DNA from: UBA1443 sp964445745
GTDB taxonomy: Bacteria; Omnitrophota; Omnitrophia; Omnitrophales; Aquincolibacteriaceae
Reading direction: 5' to 3'
Assembly: GCA_964445745.1 (NCBI GenBank)
Contig: CAYULU010000003.1
Coordinates: forward strand, 1 to 64,000
Length of the DNA: 64,000 nt
The notes beneath the pieces were generated by a model. The model saw only the letters and a list, made by a program, of their open reading frames with translations. It was not told where the DNA came from and made no database searches. A program made the position numbers and the translations under genes. This document shows positions 40,818 through 48,974 of the stretch, in pieces. Each line of letters begins with the position of its first letter. Position 1 is the first letter of the stretch.

Positions 40818-41354
40818 TTAGCCGACCGCTTTACCCTGTTTTCGGCGAACATACTCGCCCGTGTATCGAATACCTTTGCCCTTATAAGGCTCTGGCTTAT
40901 AAAAACTACGGATCTCTGCCGCAACCTGTCCCACTCGCTGTTTATCGAGTCCCGTCACCACGATATTTGTCGGCTTGGGACATTTAATTTCAATATCCTT
41001 TCCAAAGGAATATTCGATGGGATGCGTAAAACCAAGAGACATCGAAAGCACGTTCCCTTTCACGGCCGCCTTCACACCTACGCCCACAATATCCAGTTCT
41101 TTGGAATAACCTTGCGTGACACCCACAACCATATTTTGGATCAGGGCACGGGTCAATCCATGCAGGGCACGATCACTACCGTCATTCGTTGCACGTGTCA
41201 CTTTTACTTCATTCCCTTCCATCGCCACTTTGACGCGCGGATGCACCGCCATGGAAAGAACGCCTTTAGGACCCTGAACCTGGACGTTCTGCCCCTGGAC
41301 CGTAATTTTAACTTTTTCAGGTATTGTGACCGGTTTTTTCCCGATACGCGACAT
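40818..41354 (-). CDS. rplF: 50S ribosomal protein L6
   Basis: Two-domain protein at the base of the L7/L12 stalk. MSRIGKKPVTIPEKVKITVQ at the start; the second domain ends with the L6 signature PEPYKGKGIRYTGEYVRRKQ. ATG at 41354 (178 aa) is preferred, with CGGAGAAATGT upstream. Confidence 0.97.
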   Translation of the reverse strand: MSRIGKKPVTIPEKVKITVQGQNVQVQGPKGVLSMAVHPRVKVAMEGNEVKVTRATNDGSDRALHGLTRALIQNMVVGVTQGYSKELDIVGVGVKAAVKGNVLSMSLGFTHPIEYSFGKDIEIKCPKPTNIVVTGLDKQRVGQVAAEIRSFYKPEPYKGKGIRYTGEYVRRKQGKAVG

Positions 41355-41448
41355 ACATTTCTCCGTTAACATTTGCCCGAAAACATCTTGCTATCTTTTC
41401 GAGCTAAAAACTTTATTTACAATGATTCAGTTCGATTTTCAACAAGCC

Positions 41449-41850
41449 TTACCAGACGTGGCAGAGAATCTCTCCACCCGCCTTATTTTCACGGGCCTGA
41501 CGATCCGTCATGACACCTTTGGGCGTCGACAAAATTGCAATACCCAACCCCCCTTGAACTTTTGGGATTTCATTGCTCCCGACGTAGTAACGAATGCCCG
41601 GTTTGGAAATTCGCTTGATGCCCTGAACCGCCGGTTTTTTTTCTGCACCAATATACTTCATATGAATTCGTGCAAACCGCTTTTCTCCTTCAGTAAAAGG
41701 CTTCACATTCTCGATAAAACCTTCTTCTTTGAGGATTTCGGCAAGTCGCACCGTCAGGCTAGACGCCGACACCGTCAGCTTGTCTTTTTTTGCCTGAGCC
41801 GCATTACGAATGCTTGTTAAAAAATCACCGATAAAATCGGAACGTGACAT
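41449..41850 (-). CDS. rpsH: 30S ribosomal protein S8
   Basis: Central-domain 16S rRNA-binding protein. SDFIGDFLTSIRNAAQAKKD and the conserved C-terminal VQGGLGIAILSTPKGVMTDR with a Cys replacing one usual small residue near the end (GGEILCHVW). 133 aa from the ATG at 41850, preceded by GGAGAAAAAA. Confidence 0.96.
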   Translation of the reverse strand: MSRSDFIGDFLTSIRNAAQAKKDKLTVSASSLTVRLAEILKEEGFIENVKPFTEGEKRFARIHMKYIGAEKKPAVQGIKRISKPGIRYYVGSNEIPKVQGGLGIAILSTPKGVMTDRQARENKAGGEILCHVW

Positions 41851-41951
41851 TTTTTTCTCCATTTACCCCGTGAGGGGTGTTCACTCTTTAGCATCTTGCT
41901 GTGACTTACTAAACACAGACGTCACTTTTAATTATAGAAACTTGACGGATC

Positions 41952-42137
41952 CTACCAGCTTGATTTCACAACGCCCGGCAGCATTCCAACATGAGCAAGT
42001 TCGCGAAAACAGATTCGGCAAATACCAAATTTACGAATGTATCCGCGGGGCCGCCCGCATCGCTGGCAACGGTTGTACCGGCGTACCTTAAATTTCGGAG
42101 TTCGCTTTTGTTTAACAATTAAACAGGTCTTTGCCAT
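41952..42137 (-). CDS. rpsN: 30S ribosomal protein S14, zinc type
   Basis: Short type-Z S14 of 61 aa with zinc ligands C24, C27, C40 and C43 (RCQRCGRPRGYIRKFGICRI). Ends with ELAHVGMLPGVVKSSW. Standard position between rplE and rpsH. Confidence 0.97.
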   Translation of the reverse strand: MAKTCLIVKQKRTPKFKVRRYNRCQRCGRPRGYIRKFGICRICFRELAHVGMLPGVVKSSW

Positions 42138-42148
42138 CTATTTTTCCT

Positions 42149-42715
42149 TTATGCTTTCTTGAACGGGAAACCAAGGAGCTCAAGAAGTTTCTTGCCTTCT
42201 TTGCGATTCTTAGCCGTCGTTACAAAAGTAATATCCATCCCCTGAGTTTTTTTAATCTTATCATATTCAACTTCGGAGAAAATAATCTGTTCCGTCAAAC
42301 CGAGAGAATAATTACCAGCCTGATCAAAGCTTTTATCTGAAAAACCGCGGAAGTCACGAATTCGTGGCATCGCAACATTAATCAACCGATCTAAAAATTC
42401 GTACATTCGGGCGCGTCGAATGGTAACCTTAAGGCCGATGGGCGAGCCTTCACGAAGCTTGAATGCAGAAATCGATTTTTTCGCTCTCGTTACAACCGGT
42501 TTTTGCCCGGTAATTCTTGAAAGCTCCACGGCAAGCTGGTCAAGAATCTTGATATCCTCCTGACCTTCCTTCACGCCCATATTAATGACTATCTTTTCAA
42601 GTTTCGGCGCCTGCATAGGATTTTTTAGACCAAACTCTTTCAAAAGAGCAGGAACGACTTCCTTACGATAAATATCAAGCAAACGAGGTGTCTCGACAGC
42701 AATTTTTTGTTTCAT
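42149..42715 (-). CDS. rplE: 50S ribosomal protein L5
   Basis: Binds 5S rRNA and contacts P-site tRNA. LLDIYRKEVVPALLKEFG, LEKIVINMGVKEG, TGQKPVVTRAKKSISAFKLR and the end MDITFVTTAKNRKEGKKLLE. The start at 42715 (188 aa) avoids an overlap of about 100 nt with rplX that the longer frame would require. Confidence 0.96.
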   Translation of the reverse strand: MKQKIAVETPRLLDIYRKEVVPALLKEFGLKNPMQAPKLEKIVINMGVKEGQEDIKILDQLAVELSRITGQKPVVTRAKKSISAFKLREGSPIGLKVTIRRARMYEFLDRLINVAMPRIRDFRGFSDKSFDQAGNYSLGLTEQIIFSEVEYDKIKKTQGMDITFVTTAKNRKEGKKLLELLGFPFKKA

Positions 42716-42719
42716 ATTT

Positions 42720-43028
42720 TTATAAAACCTCACCCGACTTTTTTGCGAGACGGTGTTTGGTTCCGTCCGCGAGGATCGAATACCCCACCCGAGTCGGCTT
42801 TCCGCTCCGCGGGCAAACAAGCTTTACATTTGCAGACGGAAGCTTTCCTTCCATTTTCGTAATCCCTCCCTTGGGATTTTCCTGACTTTTCCTCATGTAC
42901 ACAGTCCGATAGTTGATCTTTTCTATCAGAAGCTTACTCTCCGTTGGATAGACCCGCATCACGCGGCCTTTTTTACCTTTATCTTTTCCCTTTGTAACAA
43001 TAACTTCGTCGCCTTTTTTAATCTTCAT
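42720..43028 (-). CDS. rplX: 50S ribosomal protein L24
   Basis: Assembly-initiator protein with a KOW motif: KKGDEVIVTKGKDKGKKGRV, followed by PTESKLLIEKINYRTVYMRK. 102 aa. 4 nt before rplE; 99-nt gap to rplN with no gene. Confidence 0.96.
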   Translation of the reverse strand: MKIKKGDEVIVTKGKDKGKKGRVMRVYPTESKLLIEKINYRTVYMRKSQENPKGGITKMEGKLPSANVKLVCPRSGKPTRVGYSILADGTKHRLAKKSGEVL

Positions 43029-43127
43029 GACTTACCTTGGTAGAGACTTATACCTTTTTTTGTTATAGAAAAAAATTAAGAAACTTGAAAACTTTTTCTC
43101 AAATCCAACCTTGTAAAAGGAACCGAC

Positions 43128-43496
43128 TTAGACAACCTCCGGAGCCAGCGAAATAATTTTCGTAAAATCGGCATCTCGAAGTTCACGCGCCACAGGGCCA
43201 AATATTCGGGTTCCTCTAGGATTTTTTTGATTATCAATCAAGACAATCGCATTCGATGAAAAACGCACAATAGAGCCATCTTTGCGTTGGATCGGACTCT
43301 TGGATCTTACAAGAACCGCCTTAACTACTTCACCCTTTTTAATCGCACCATTGGGAAGCGCTTCTTTCACCGAGGCCGTTATAATATCTCCCACTTCCGC
43401 CGTCCGCTTCCCCCGGCGACCCAGCACGCCAATCATGGCAGCCTTCTTTGCTCCGCTGTTGTCGGCTATTTCAAGCACCGTTCGCATCTGGATCAT
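43128..43496 (-). CDS. rplN: 50S ribosomal protein L14
   Basis: Beta-barrel protein at the subunit interface. MIQMRTVLEIADNSGAKKAA, GDIITASVKEALPNGAIKKG and the end RELRDADFTKIISLAPEVV. ATG at 43496 gives exactly the usual 122 aa and overlaps the rpsQ stop as ATGA. Confidence 0.97.
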   Translation of the reverse strand: MIQMRTVLEIADNSGAKKAAMIGVLGRRGKRTAEVGDIITASVKEALPNGAIKKGEVVKAVLVRSKSPIQRKDGSIVRFSSNAIVLIDNQKNPRGTRIFGPVARELRDADFTKIISLAPEVV

Positions 43497-43753
43497 TTCA
43501 TCACCTTCACAAGCCGCCAATTTTTTGTCTTCGAAAGAGGCCGGGTTTCCATAATTTGAACCCGATCCCCTTCTTTTGCTTCGTTCCGTTCATCATGCAC
43601 CGCGTAACGAATTTGGCGTCTGATCGTCTTATTAAACTTGGGGTGCTGCAAAAGACGCGTCACGGAAACAACAACCGTTTTTTTCATTTTTGCACTTACG
43701 ACAACGCCTTCCCGAACACGCTTGCTCGGCTCTGTTTTTCCTTGTTCGCTCAT
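43493..43753 (-). CDS. rpsQ: 30S ribosomal protein S17
   Basis: OB-fold primary binding protein. GVVVSAKMKKTVVVSVTRLL, YAVHDERNEAKEGDRVQIME and TRPLSKTKNWRLVKV. 86 aa. Overlaps rpmC and rplN by 4 nt each. Confidence 0.97.
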   Translation of the reverse strand: MSEQGKTEPSKRVREGVVVSAKMKKTVVVSVTRLLQHPKFNKTIRRQIRYAVHDERNEAKEGDRVQIMETRPLSKTKNWRLVKVMK

Positions 43754-43956
43754 TTCTTTTTCCCGGTTCTCTGGATCTCGTTAACGATTGTCAGGATCCT
43801 TGCAATATCCCGCTTGGCCTGACCCAATGTATTTTGTTGCTCAAGCTTTCCTGTTTTTTGCTGAAAACGCAACTGCATAAGATTTTTCTTAAGATTCATT
43901 GCTTTTTCTTTTAATTCTTCCAGACTTAATCCGCGCAGATCAGATGATTTTAACAT
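43750..43956 (-). CDS. rpmC: 50S ribosomal protein L29
   Basis: Two-helix protein near the peptide exit. LRGLSLEELKEKAMNLKKNL and AKRDIARILTIVNEIQ. 68 aa. 7 nt after rplP. Confidence 0.96.
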   Translation of the reverse strand: MLKSSDLRGLSLEELKEKAMNLKKNLMQLRFQQKTGKLEQQNTLGQAKRDIARILTIVNEIQRTGKKK

Positions 43957-43963
43957 ATCAGAC

Positions 43964-44377
43964 TCACGCCTCCCGTTTTACAAATTTGGTGCGAAACGGA
44001 AGTTTATGGGCGCACAAACGCATCGCGGACTTTGCAAGCTGTTCAGGAACACCCCCCATTTCAAAAAGGATCTTGCCAGGCTTAATAACCGCCACATAAT
44101 ATTCCGGCGCTCCTTTGCCCTTTCCCATACGCGTCTCCGCCGGCTTTTTCGAATAAGGCTTATCAGGAAACACCCGCAACCATATTTTCCCGCCCCTCTT
44201 GACGTGCCTCGTAAGCGCCACACGGGACGCTTCAATCTGAATCGCCGTCAACCAGGCACATTCAAGCGCCTTAAGTCCGTAATCACCATAAGCCAGACGA
44301 CTTCCTCGAGTCGCAACTCCCCCCATCCAGCCGCGATGCTGCTTGCGGAATTTTACACGTTTAGGCATCAGGGGCAT
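43964..44377 (-). CDS. rplP: 50S ribosomal protein L16
   Basis: Positions the A-site tRNA near the peptidyl-transferase centre. LMPKRVKFRKQHRGWMGGVA, then ALTRHVKRGGKIWLRVFPDK and TRMGKGKGAPEYYVAVIKPG. I took the ATG at 44377 (137 aa), which overlaps the rpsC end by 17 nt; the ATG three codons later is equally possible. Confidence 0.95.
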   Translation of the reverse strand: MPLMPKRVKFRKQHRGWMGGVATRGSRLAYGDYGLKALECAWLTAIQIEASRVALTRHVKRGGKIWLRVFPDKPYSKKPAETRMGKGKGAPEYYVAVIKPGKILFEMGGVPEQLAKSAMRLCAHKLPFRTKFVKREA

Positions 44378-45113
44378 TGTTTGTATTCTCCTTACTCGCT
44401 TCGGAAGTCTCAGCAACCTTCTTCATCTCAGCCTCAACCTGGCTGAGCTTCTTTTCAAGCTCTTGCTTTTTTTCTTCCTGTTCCTTCTTAATCAAAATGT
44501 CACCTTTATAAATCCAAGCCTTGCAACCAATCGTACCGTAGGTCGTAAAAGCCTCAGCAAAACCATAATCGATGTCTGCACGAAATGTGCTAAGGGGTAC
44601 CTTACCCTCCTTATAACCTTCTTCTCGGGCAATTTCGGCGCCACCAAGCCGTCCTTTACATTTCACCTTGATCCCAAGCGCTCCTTTTTGCATTGCCAAT
44701 TGAACGGCTTTTTTCATGGCACGACGAAAGCTGACTCGTTTTTCAAGCTGTAACGCCATATTCTCCGCTACAAGCTGAGCATCAATCTGAGGCATCTTGA
44801 CTTCTTTGATATCAAGAAAGACTTCGTTTTTCGTGATCGCCGTCAAATCTTCTTTAATTTTATCAATCTCCTGACCACGGCGTCCAATAATGATCCCAGG
44901 TTTTGCGGCAAAGATCCTGACCCGCAAGCGGCTGGAAGCACGATCAATCTCGATCGAGGAGACCCCGGCCGTCGCAAGCTTCGCTTTAAGATACTTGCGA
45001 ATCTTGAGATCCTCGCCTAGATACGCAACCGCATCGCCCTTAGCGAACCAGCGCGCTCTCCAGGGCTTGATGTATCCGACCCTTAAACCATATGGATGAG
45101 CTTTTTGACCCAA
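44361..45113 (-). CDS. rpsC: 30S ribosomal protein S3 with coiled-coil tail
   Basis: KH-domain head protein at the mRNA entry. MGQKAHPYGLRVGYIKPWRA, the type-2 KH motif AKPGIIIGRRGQEIDK, and RGRLGGAEIAREEGY-like GRLGGAEIAREEGYKEGKVP. About 35 C-terminal residues beyond the usual end form a Glu/Lys-rich, probably coiled-coil tail (EEKKQELEKKLSQVEAEMKK). 250 aa against about 210-230. Confidence 0.96.
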   Translation of the reverse strand: MGQKAHPYGLRVGYIKPWRARWFAKGDAVAYLGEDLKIRKYLKAKLATAGVSSIEIDRASSRLRVRIFAAKPGIIIGRRGQEIDKIKEDLTAITKNEVFLDIKEVKMPQIDAQLVAENMALQLEKRVSFRRAMKKAVQLAMQKGALGIKVKCKGRLGGAEIAREEGYKEGKVPLSTFRADIDYGFAEAFTTYGTIGCKAWIYKGDILIKKEQEEKKQELEKKLSQVEAEMKKVAETSEASKENTNNAPDA

Positions 45114-45128
45114 AGTATTTCCTCCTCT

Positions 45129-45578
45129 TTAAGCTGCTTTCGCGGCCTTTTTCTTATGAGACTTAACTTCTTCCGGCGCTTCGCCGCCCCAAATTTTCTG
45201 ACCTTCAGAAACGATCACCGTCAAATGTGACGTTCGCTTTAAAATCTTGTCGGCCCGCCCCATCGATCGGCTCATGAAACGTTTCATGACGGGACCTCCA
45301 TCAGCTCGAATGTCTGAAACAATAAGCCTTTTTTCGTTTAATCCAAGATTTTTTGCGTTCGCAATCGCACTTTTAAGAGTTTTACCGGCAATCCTTGCGC
45401 CTTTTTGGGGCATCAGCGACAGAATCCCCATAGCTTCAATCGCCGGCCGCTTGCGAATCGTATCGATAACCAAGCGCAATTTTCTCGGTGCAATCCGCAC
45501 ATGCTTAGTAATAGATTTAATCTTTCTGGGATCCGGAGCTACCTGAGTAGCAGTTTTTTTACTATCAACTTTTGCCAT
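45129..45578 (-). CDS. rplV: 50S ribosomal protein L22
   Basis: Lines the peptide exit tunnel. KHVRIAPRKLRLVIDTIRKR, GKTLKSAIANAKNLGLNEKR, SMGRADKILKRTSHLTVIVS. 149 aa from the ATG at 45578, with a short basic N-terminal extension and an SHKKKAAKAA tail beyond the usual end. An upstream TTG at 45596 is not used here. Confidence 0.95.
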   Translation of the reverse strand: MAKVDSKKTATQVAPDPRKIKSITKHVRIAPRKLRLVIDTIRKRPAIEAMGILSLMPQKGARIAGKTLKSAIANAKNLGLNEKRLIVSDIRADGGPVMKRFMSRSMGRADKILKRTSHLTVIVSEGQKIWGGEAPEEVKSHKKKAAKAA

Positions 45579-45596
45579 AGTTCTCTCTTCAATCAA

Positions 45597-45896
45597 TTAG
45601 GTTTTAGCCCCTGTCGCCATCGCGGCAGCTTTTTCGCCAGACGCACTGTGTTTTCGGAAAGTTCGGGTCGGAGCAAATTCACCCACTTTATGACCTACCA
45701 TATTTTCGGTCACGAACACATTCAAGAAAGTTTTCCCGTTGTGAACTGTTAAAGTGACTCCCACAAAATCCGGGGTGATTGTAGAACGCCGCGACCATGT
45801 TTTGATCGGCCGACGATCTTTTTTCTCAACAGCTACCCTAACTTTTTTAAGCAATTTTTCGTCTACAAAAACGCCTTTTTTTGATGACCGGCTCAT
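45597..45896 (-). CDS. rpsS: 30S ribosomal protein S19
   Basis: Head protein near the A site. KKGVFVDEKLLKKV, KTWSRRSTITPDFVGVTLTV, HNGKTFLNVFVTENMVGHKV. 99 aa. Overlaps the rplB stop by 4 nt. Confidence 0.97.
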   Translation of the reverse strand: MSRSSKKGVFVDEKLLKKVRVAVEKKDRRPIKTWSRRSTITPDFVGVTLTVHNGKTFLNVFVTENMVGHKVGEFAPTRTFRKHSASGEKAAAMATGAKT

Positions 45897-46720
45897 TTTC
45901 TACGATCCTTCACGATGTATTTATTGGAAGCCTTGTACCGCTGACGTGTTTTCAATCCTTTGGATTTCTGTCCCCAAGGGCTTTGCGGATGATTTCCGCC
46001 TTTCGATTTTCCTTCACCACCACCCAGTGGATGATCCACAGGGTTACGGCAAATTCCACGAGAAACAGGACGTTTACCAAGCCAACGACTGCGTCCCGCC
46101 TTTCCAAGAACAATATTTTCATTGTCAATATTCGAACACTGTCCGATCGTCGCGTACGCTTTGGAAGGAATTAAGCGAACCTCACCCGATGGCAATTTAA
46201 TGTGAGCAAAATCATTTTCCTTTGCAAGAATTTGAGCCACACCTCCAGCCGAACGAACCAGCTTACCACCCAGACCTGGTTTTAATTCGATATTGTGGAT
46301 CATGGTTCCTTCCGGAATTTTCTGTAGTGGCAAATGGTTCCCCAAAGAGACTTCTGCCTCGGGCCCACTTATCACCTTTTCCCCCACCTTCAGACCATCT
46401 GGGCAAAGAATGTAACTTTTGATTCCATCTTGATAAGCTACAAGCGCAATACGTGCACTCCGGTTAGGATCATACTCAACGGTTAATACGGTTGCAGGTA
46501 TACCGTGTCGGAGCCTGCGAAAATCCACTAAACGAATCCTCTGTTTGTGTCCGCCCCCAATCCGACGCGAGGTAATGTGACCAATATTATTCCGTCCCCC
46601 AGTCCTTTTACGGATCTCGGTCAGCGGTTTAAAAGGCCTATCTACTGTGATATCGGAGAAATCAGATACGTTCCCGTATCGTCGAGTCGGCGTCACTGGT
46701 CTAAATTTAATAAGTCCCAT
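45893..46720 (-). CDS. rplB: 50S ribosomal protein L2
   Basis: Required for peptidyl-transferase activity and subunit joining. FRPVTPTRRYGNVSDFS, GRNNIGHITSRRIGGGHKQR, YDPNRSARIALVAYQDG, and the C-terminal RNPVDHPLGGGEGKSKGGNH loop with the essential His. 275 aa. Confidence 0.97.
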   Translation of the reverse strand: MGLIKFRPVTPTRRYGNVSDFSDITVDRPFKPLTEIRKRTGGRNNIGHITSRRIGGGHKQRIRLVDFRRLRHGIPATVLTVEYDPNRSARIALVAYQDGIKSYILCPDGLKVGEKVISGPEAEVSLGNHLPLQKIPEGTMIHNIELKPGLGGKLVRSAGGVAQILAKENDFAHIKLPSGEVRLIPSKAYATIGQCSNIDNENIVLGKAGRSRWLGKRPVSRGICRNPVDHPLGGGEGKSKGGNHPQSPWGQKSKGLKTRQRYKASNKYIVKDRRK

Positions 46721-46758
46721 AACTGTTTAACTAGCTCCTTGCCCCGCTCACGCAGGGG

Positions 46759-47046
46759 TTATTTCGTCCAATCGATTTTGTCACCTTTTTTCAAGGTCAC
46801 AATCGCTTTTTTCCAATCCGGTGTCTGTCCAGGCTGATAGCGTACACGTCGCCATTTTCCGCCCACATTAATCGTATTGACATTGGTGACATGCACATTA
46901 AAAATTTTTTCTACCGCAGACTTTATTTCTTTTTTATTCGCGCTTGGATGCACTTTAAACCCATATTGATTTGCGTTTTTCGTCGCCCGCGTAACTTTTT
47001 CCGTGATCCACGGTTCTACAATGATGTCATACATCGTCAAGCTCAT
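46759..47046 (-). CDS. rplW: 50S ribosomal protein L23
   Basis: Docking site for trigger factor and SRP at the exit tunnel. YDIIVEPWITEKVTRATKNA, FKVHPSANKKEIKSAVEKIF and the loop GKWRRVRYQPGQTPDWKKA. 95 aa. Overlaps rplD by 4 nt. Confidence 0.97.
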   Translation of the reverse strand: MSLTMYDIIVEPWITEKVTRATKNANQYGFKVHPSANKKEIKSAVEKIFNVHVTNVNTINVGGKWRRVRYQPGQTPDWKKAIVTLKKGDKIDWTK

Positions 47047-47684
47047 GATTCAGAAACTCCTGTCAACCTTTTTTCGAGAAGCTCAAGCGCCGATTCGTCA
47101 ATAATGACTTTCACGTGCTGAAGTATGTCGTAAGCATTAATATCCGAAACGCTCTTGACACAAACCCACTTTTGCAGATTACGGCTTGCACGCTTTAAAT
47201 TCACATCAAAATCTTTAGTCAAATAAACAGCCTTCTTTTCCTGAATCGGTAGCATTTTGACAATACCGGCCCACTCTTTAGTTTTTGCTGTCCCAAGCTT
47301 TAAGGACTCGAGAATCATGATGTTTTTTTCACGTCCACGCATCGCAATAGCAACCTGCAGGGCTTTGCCCCGAATAGCTTTGGACAAATTCACCGAATAA
47401 TCCCGAGGCCGCGGCCCAAACACGACGCCTCCACCCTTCCAGATCGGTGAACGAGTCGACCCGTGCCGGGCGTTACCAGTTCCCTTTTGACGCCACGGTT
47501 TTTTTCCACCCCCGCGAACTTCTCCGCGAGTCTTGGTATTTGCCGTTCCCCTTCGAAGGTTGGCGCTATAAGCGTTTCGCACCAATTCAAGAAGCCTTTG
47601 ATTAATGCGAACCCCAAAAACTTCGGGATTCAACACCACTTCCTGCTTCTTTTTTCCCTCTTTTGTATAAAGAGGCACTTTCAT
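47043..47684 (-). CDS. rplD: 50S ribosomal protein L4
   Basis: Exit-tunnel protein that in E. coli also represses the S10 operon. RGTANTKTRGEVRGGGKKPW, QKGTGNARHGSTRSPIWKGG and VVFGPRPRDYSVNLSKAIRG. 213 aa. Its possible target, a leader structure upstream of rpsJ, is at 48918-48973. Confidence 0.97.
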   Translation of the reverse strand: MKVPLYTKEGKKKQEVVLNPEVFGVRINQRLLELVRNAYSANLRRGTANTKTRGEVRGGGKKPWRQKGTGNARHGSTRSPIWKGGGVVFGPRPRDYSVNLSKAIRGKALQVAIAMRGREKNIMILESLKLGTAKTKEWAGIVKMLPIQEKKAVYLTKDFDVNLKRASRNLQKWVCVKSVSDINAYDILQHVKVIIDESALELLEKRLTGVSES

Positions 47685-47714
47685 CGTTTTGCTCTACCTT
47701 TCAGATCGGACGCT

Positions 47715-48455
47715 TTATTTCGCGCCATCGTGGTTTTTTTGTTCAGATGTAATGTCCGACGAATCTACGGGAGCTTCCTTCGGCTGCTGACTTACTTTCC
47801 ACTTATTTTTATTGCCACGTTTAAGCGATGATTTGATAAAAAGATATCCACCCTCAAAACCTGGGATACTTCCTTTAACAACTAACAAATTATTTTCCAG
47901 ATCAACCTTCACCACTTTAACATTATGAACTGTAACGCGTTCATTGCCGAGATGACCAGGAAGCCCTTTACCTTTACGAACTTTTTTTCTTGCGCCCACG
48001 CCTCCAGCCTGTGAGCCAATACCGCCGGGTTGCCGCCCAAACATCGAACCATGGCCTTGCGAAGCCCCTCCCTTATAACCAAGCCGCTTCACAACCCCCT
48101 GAAATCCCTTCCCGATCGAAGTCCCGACCACATCCACAAACTCTCCTGCTTCAAAATTATCAACCCGAATTTCACTGCCAAGATTAAGATTTTCAAGACT
48201 TTCCGTACGGATTTCACGGTTGATGTTAACCGGAGGAATGCCAATCTTTTTAGTCGCACCCAGACGAGACTTCGTGAGCTTCCGCTCCTTCACAACATCA
48301 AAACCAAGCTGAACCGCCTGATAACCATTTTTTTCTTTTGTGCGAATCCCGGTCACAAAACAAGGCCCAACTTGAATTAAGGTTACCGGCACCTGAGCAC
48401 CATCTTCATCGAAAATTCGTGACATCCCAATTTTTTTTCCTAAAAGACCCAACAT
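47715..48455 (-). CDS. rplC: 50S ribosomal protein L3
   Basis: Early-assembly protein near the peptidyl-transferase centre. MLGLLGKKIGMSRIFDEDG, FVDVVGTSIGKGFQGVVKRL, HGSMFGRQPGGIGSQ, PGHLGNERVTVHNVKVV. 246 aa with a 30-residue C-terminal tail beyond the core. 11 nt after rpsJ. Confidence 0.97.
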   Translation of the reverse strand: MLGLLGKKIGMSRIFDEDGAQVPVTLIQVGPCFVTGIRTKEKNGYQAVQLGFDVVKERKLTKSRLGATKKIGIPPVNINREIRTESLENLNLGSEIRVDNFEAGEFVDVVGTSIGKGFQGVVKRLGYKGGASQGHGSMFGRQPGGIGSQAGGVGARKKVRKGKGLPGHLGNERVTVHNVKVVKVDLENNLLVVKGSIPGFEGGYLFIKSSLKRGNKNKWKVSQQPKEAPVDSSDITSEQKNHDGAK

Positions 48456-48466
48456 GCTTTTTTCCT

Positions 48467-48778
48467 TTAAAGTTTTATCTCAACATCAACGCCCGCCGGC
48501 AGATCCAGCTTCATCAAAGCATCAACCGTCCGGGACGTAGGCTCTTCAAGTTCGATAAGCCTCTTATGAGTTCGAATTTCAAATTGATCACGTGCTTTTT
48601 TATCGATCGTCGGTCCCCGAAGCACGGTGGTCTTCCAAATATGAGTCGGAAGCGGAATCGGGCCAATGACTTTTGCGCCAGTTTTTTTGGCCGTCGCAAC
48701 AATTTCCTGGACTGATTGATCCAAGACTCGATGATCGTACGCCTTTAATTTGATACGTATTTTTTCTTTAACTGCCAT
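48467..48778 (-). CDS. rpsJ: 30S ribosomal protein S10
   Basis: Head protein and NusE transcription factor. KIRIKLKAYDHRVLDQSVQE, GPIPLPTHIWKTTVLRGPTI, FEIRTHKRLIELEEPTSRTV. The ATG at 48778 gives 103 aa and has GGAGCAAACAAA upstream. First gene of the S10 operon, after a 196-nt structured gap. Confidence 0.97.
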   Translation of the reverse strand: MAVKEKIRIKLKAYDHRVLDQSVQEIVATAKKTGAKVIGPIPLPTHIWKTTVLRGPTIDKKARDQFEIRTHKRLIELEEPTSRTVDALMKLDLPAGVDVEIKL

Positions 48779-48917
48779 TTTGTTTGCTCCGTTAATGAAC
48801 AGACATTTTAAAAATGAATGTCCTTTGCCCACCGCACCTTACTCGCTCGCTTTTTGAAAGAACAAAAAACTTAAGTAAAGTGTATCTTTCGCTTTTTTAT
48901 TCAGTGATAAAAGCTAA

Positions 48918-48973
48918 GGAATGCAGTTCGCCATCACGACACGATGGAGCTTTGCATCTCAAAACACAATTCC
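48918..48973 (-). promoter_or_regulatory. Foldable leader region upstream of rpsJ
   Basis: Three sets of complementary arms are nested just after the fusA stop: GGAAT/ATTCC (48918-48922 with 48969-48973), ATGCA/TGCAT (48921-48925 with 48953-48957) and CCATC/GATGG (48931-48935 with 48943-48947). The first two share two bases and are therefore alternatives. The rest of the 196-nt gap holds no gene. A leader for S10-operon control is possible but unproven. Confidence 0.4.
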
Positions 48974-48974
48974 T

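Noticed and set aside
42716..42820. N-terminal extension of rplE
   Set aside because: It overlaps rplX by about 100 nt in another frame and is absent from L5 proteins.
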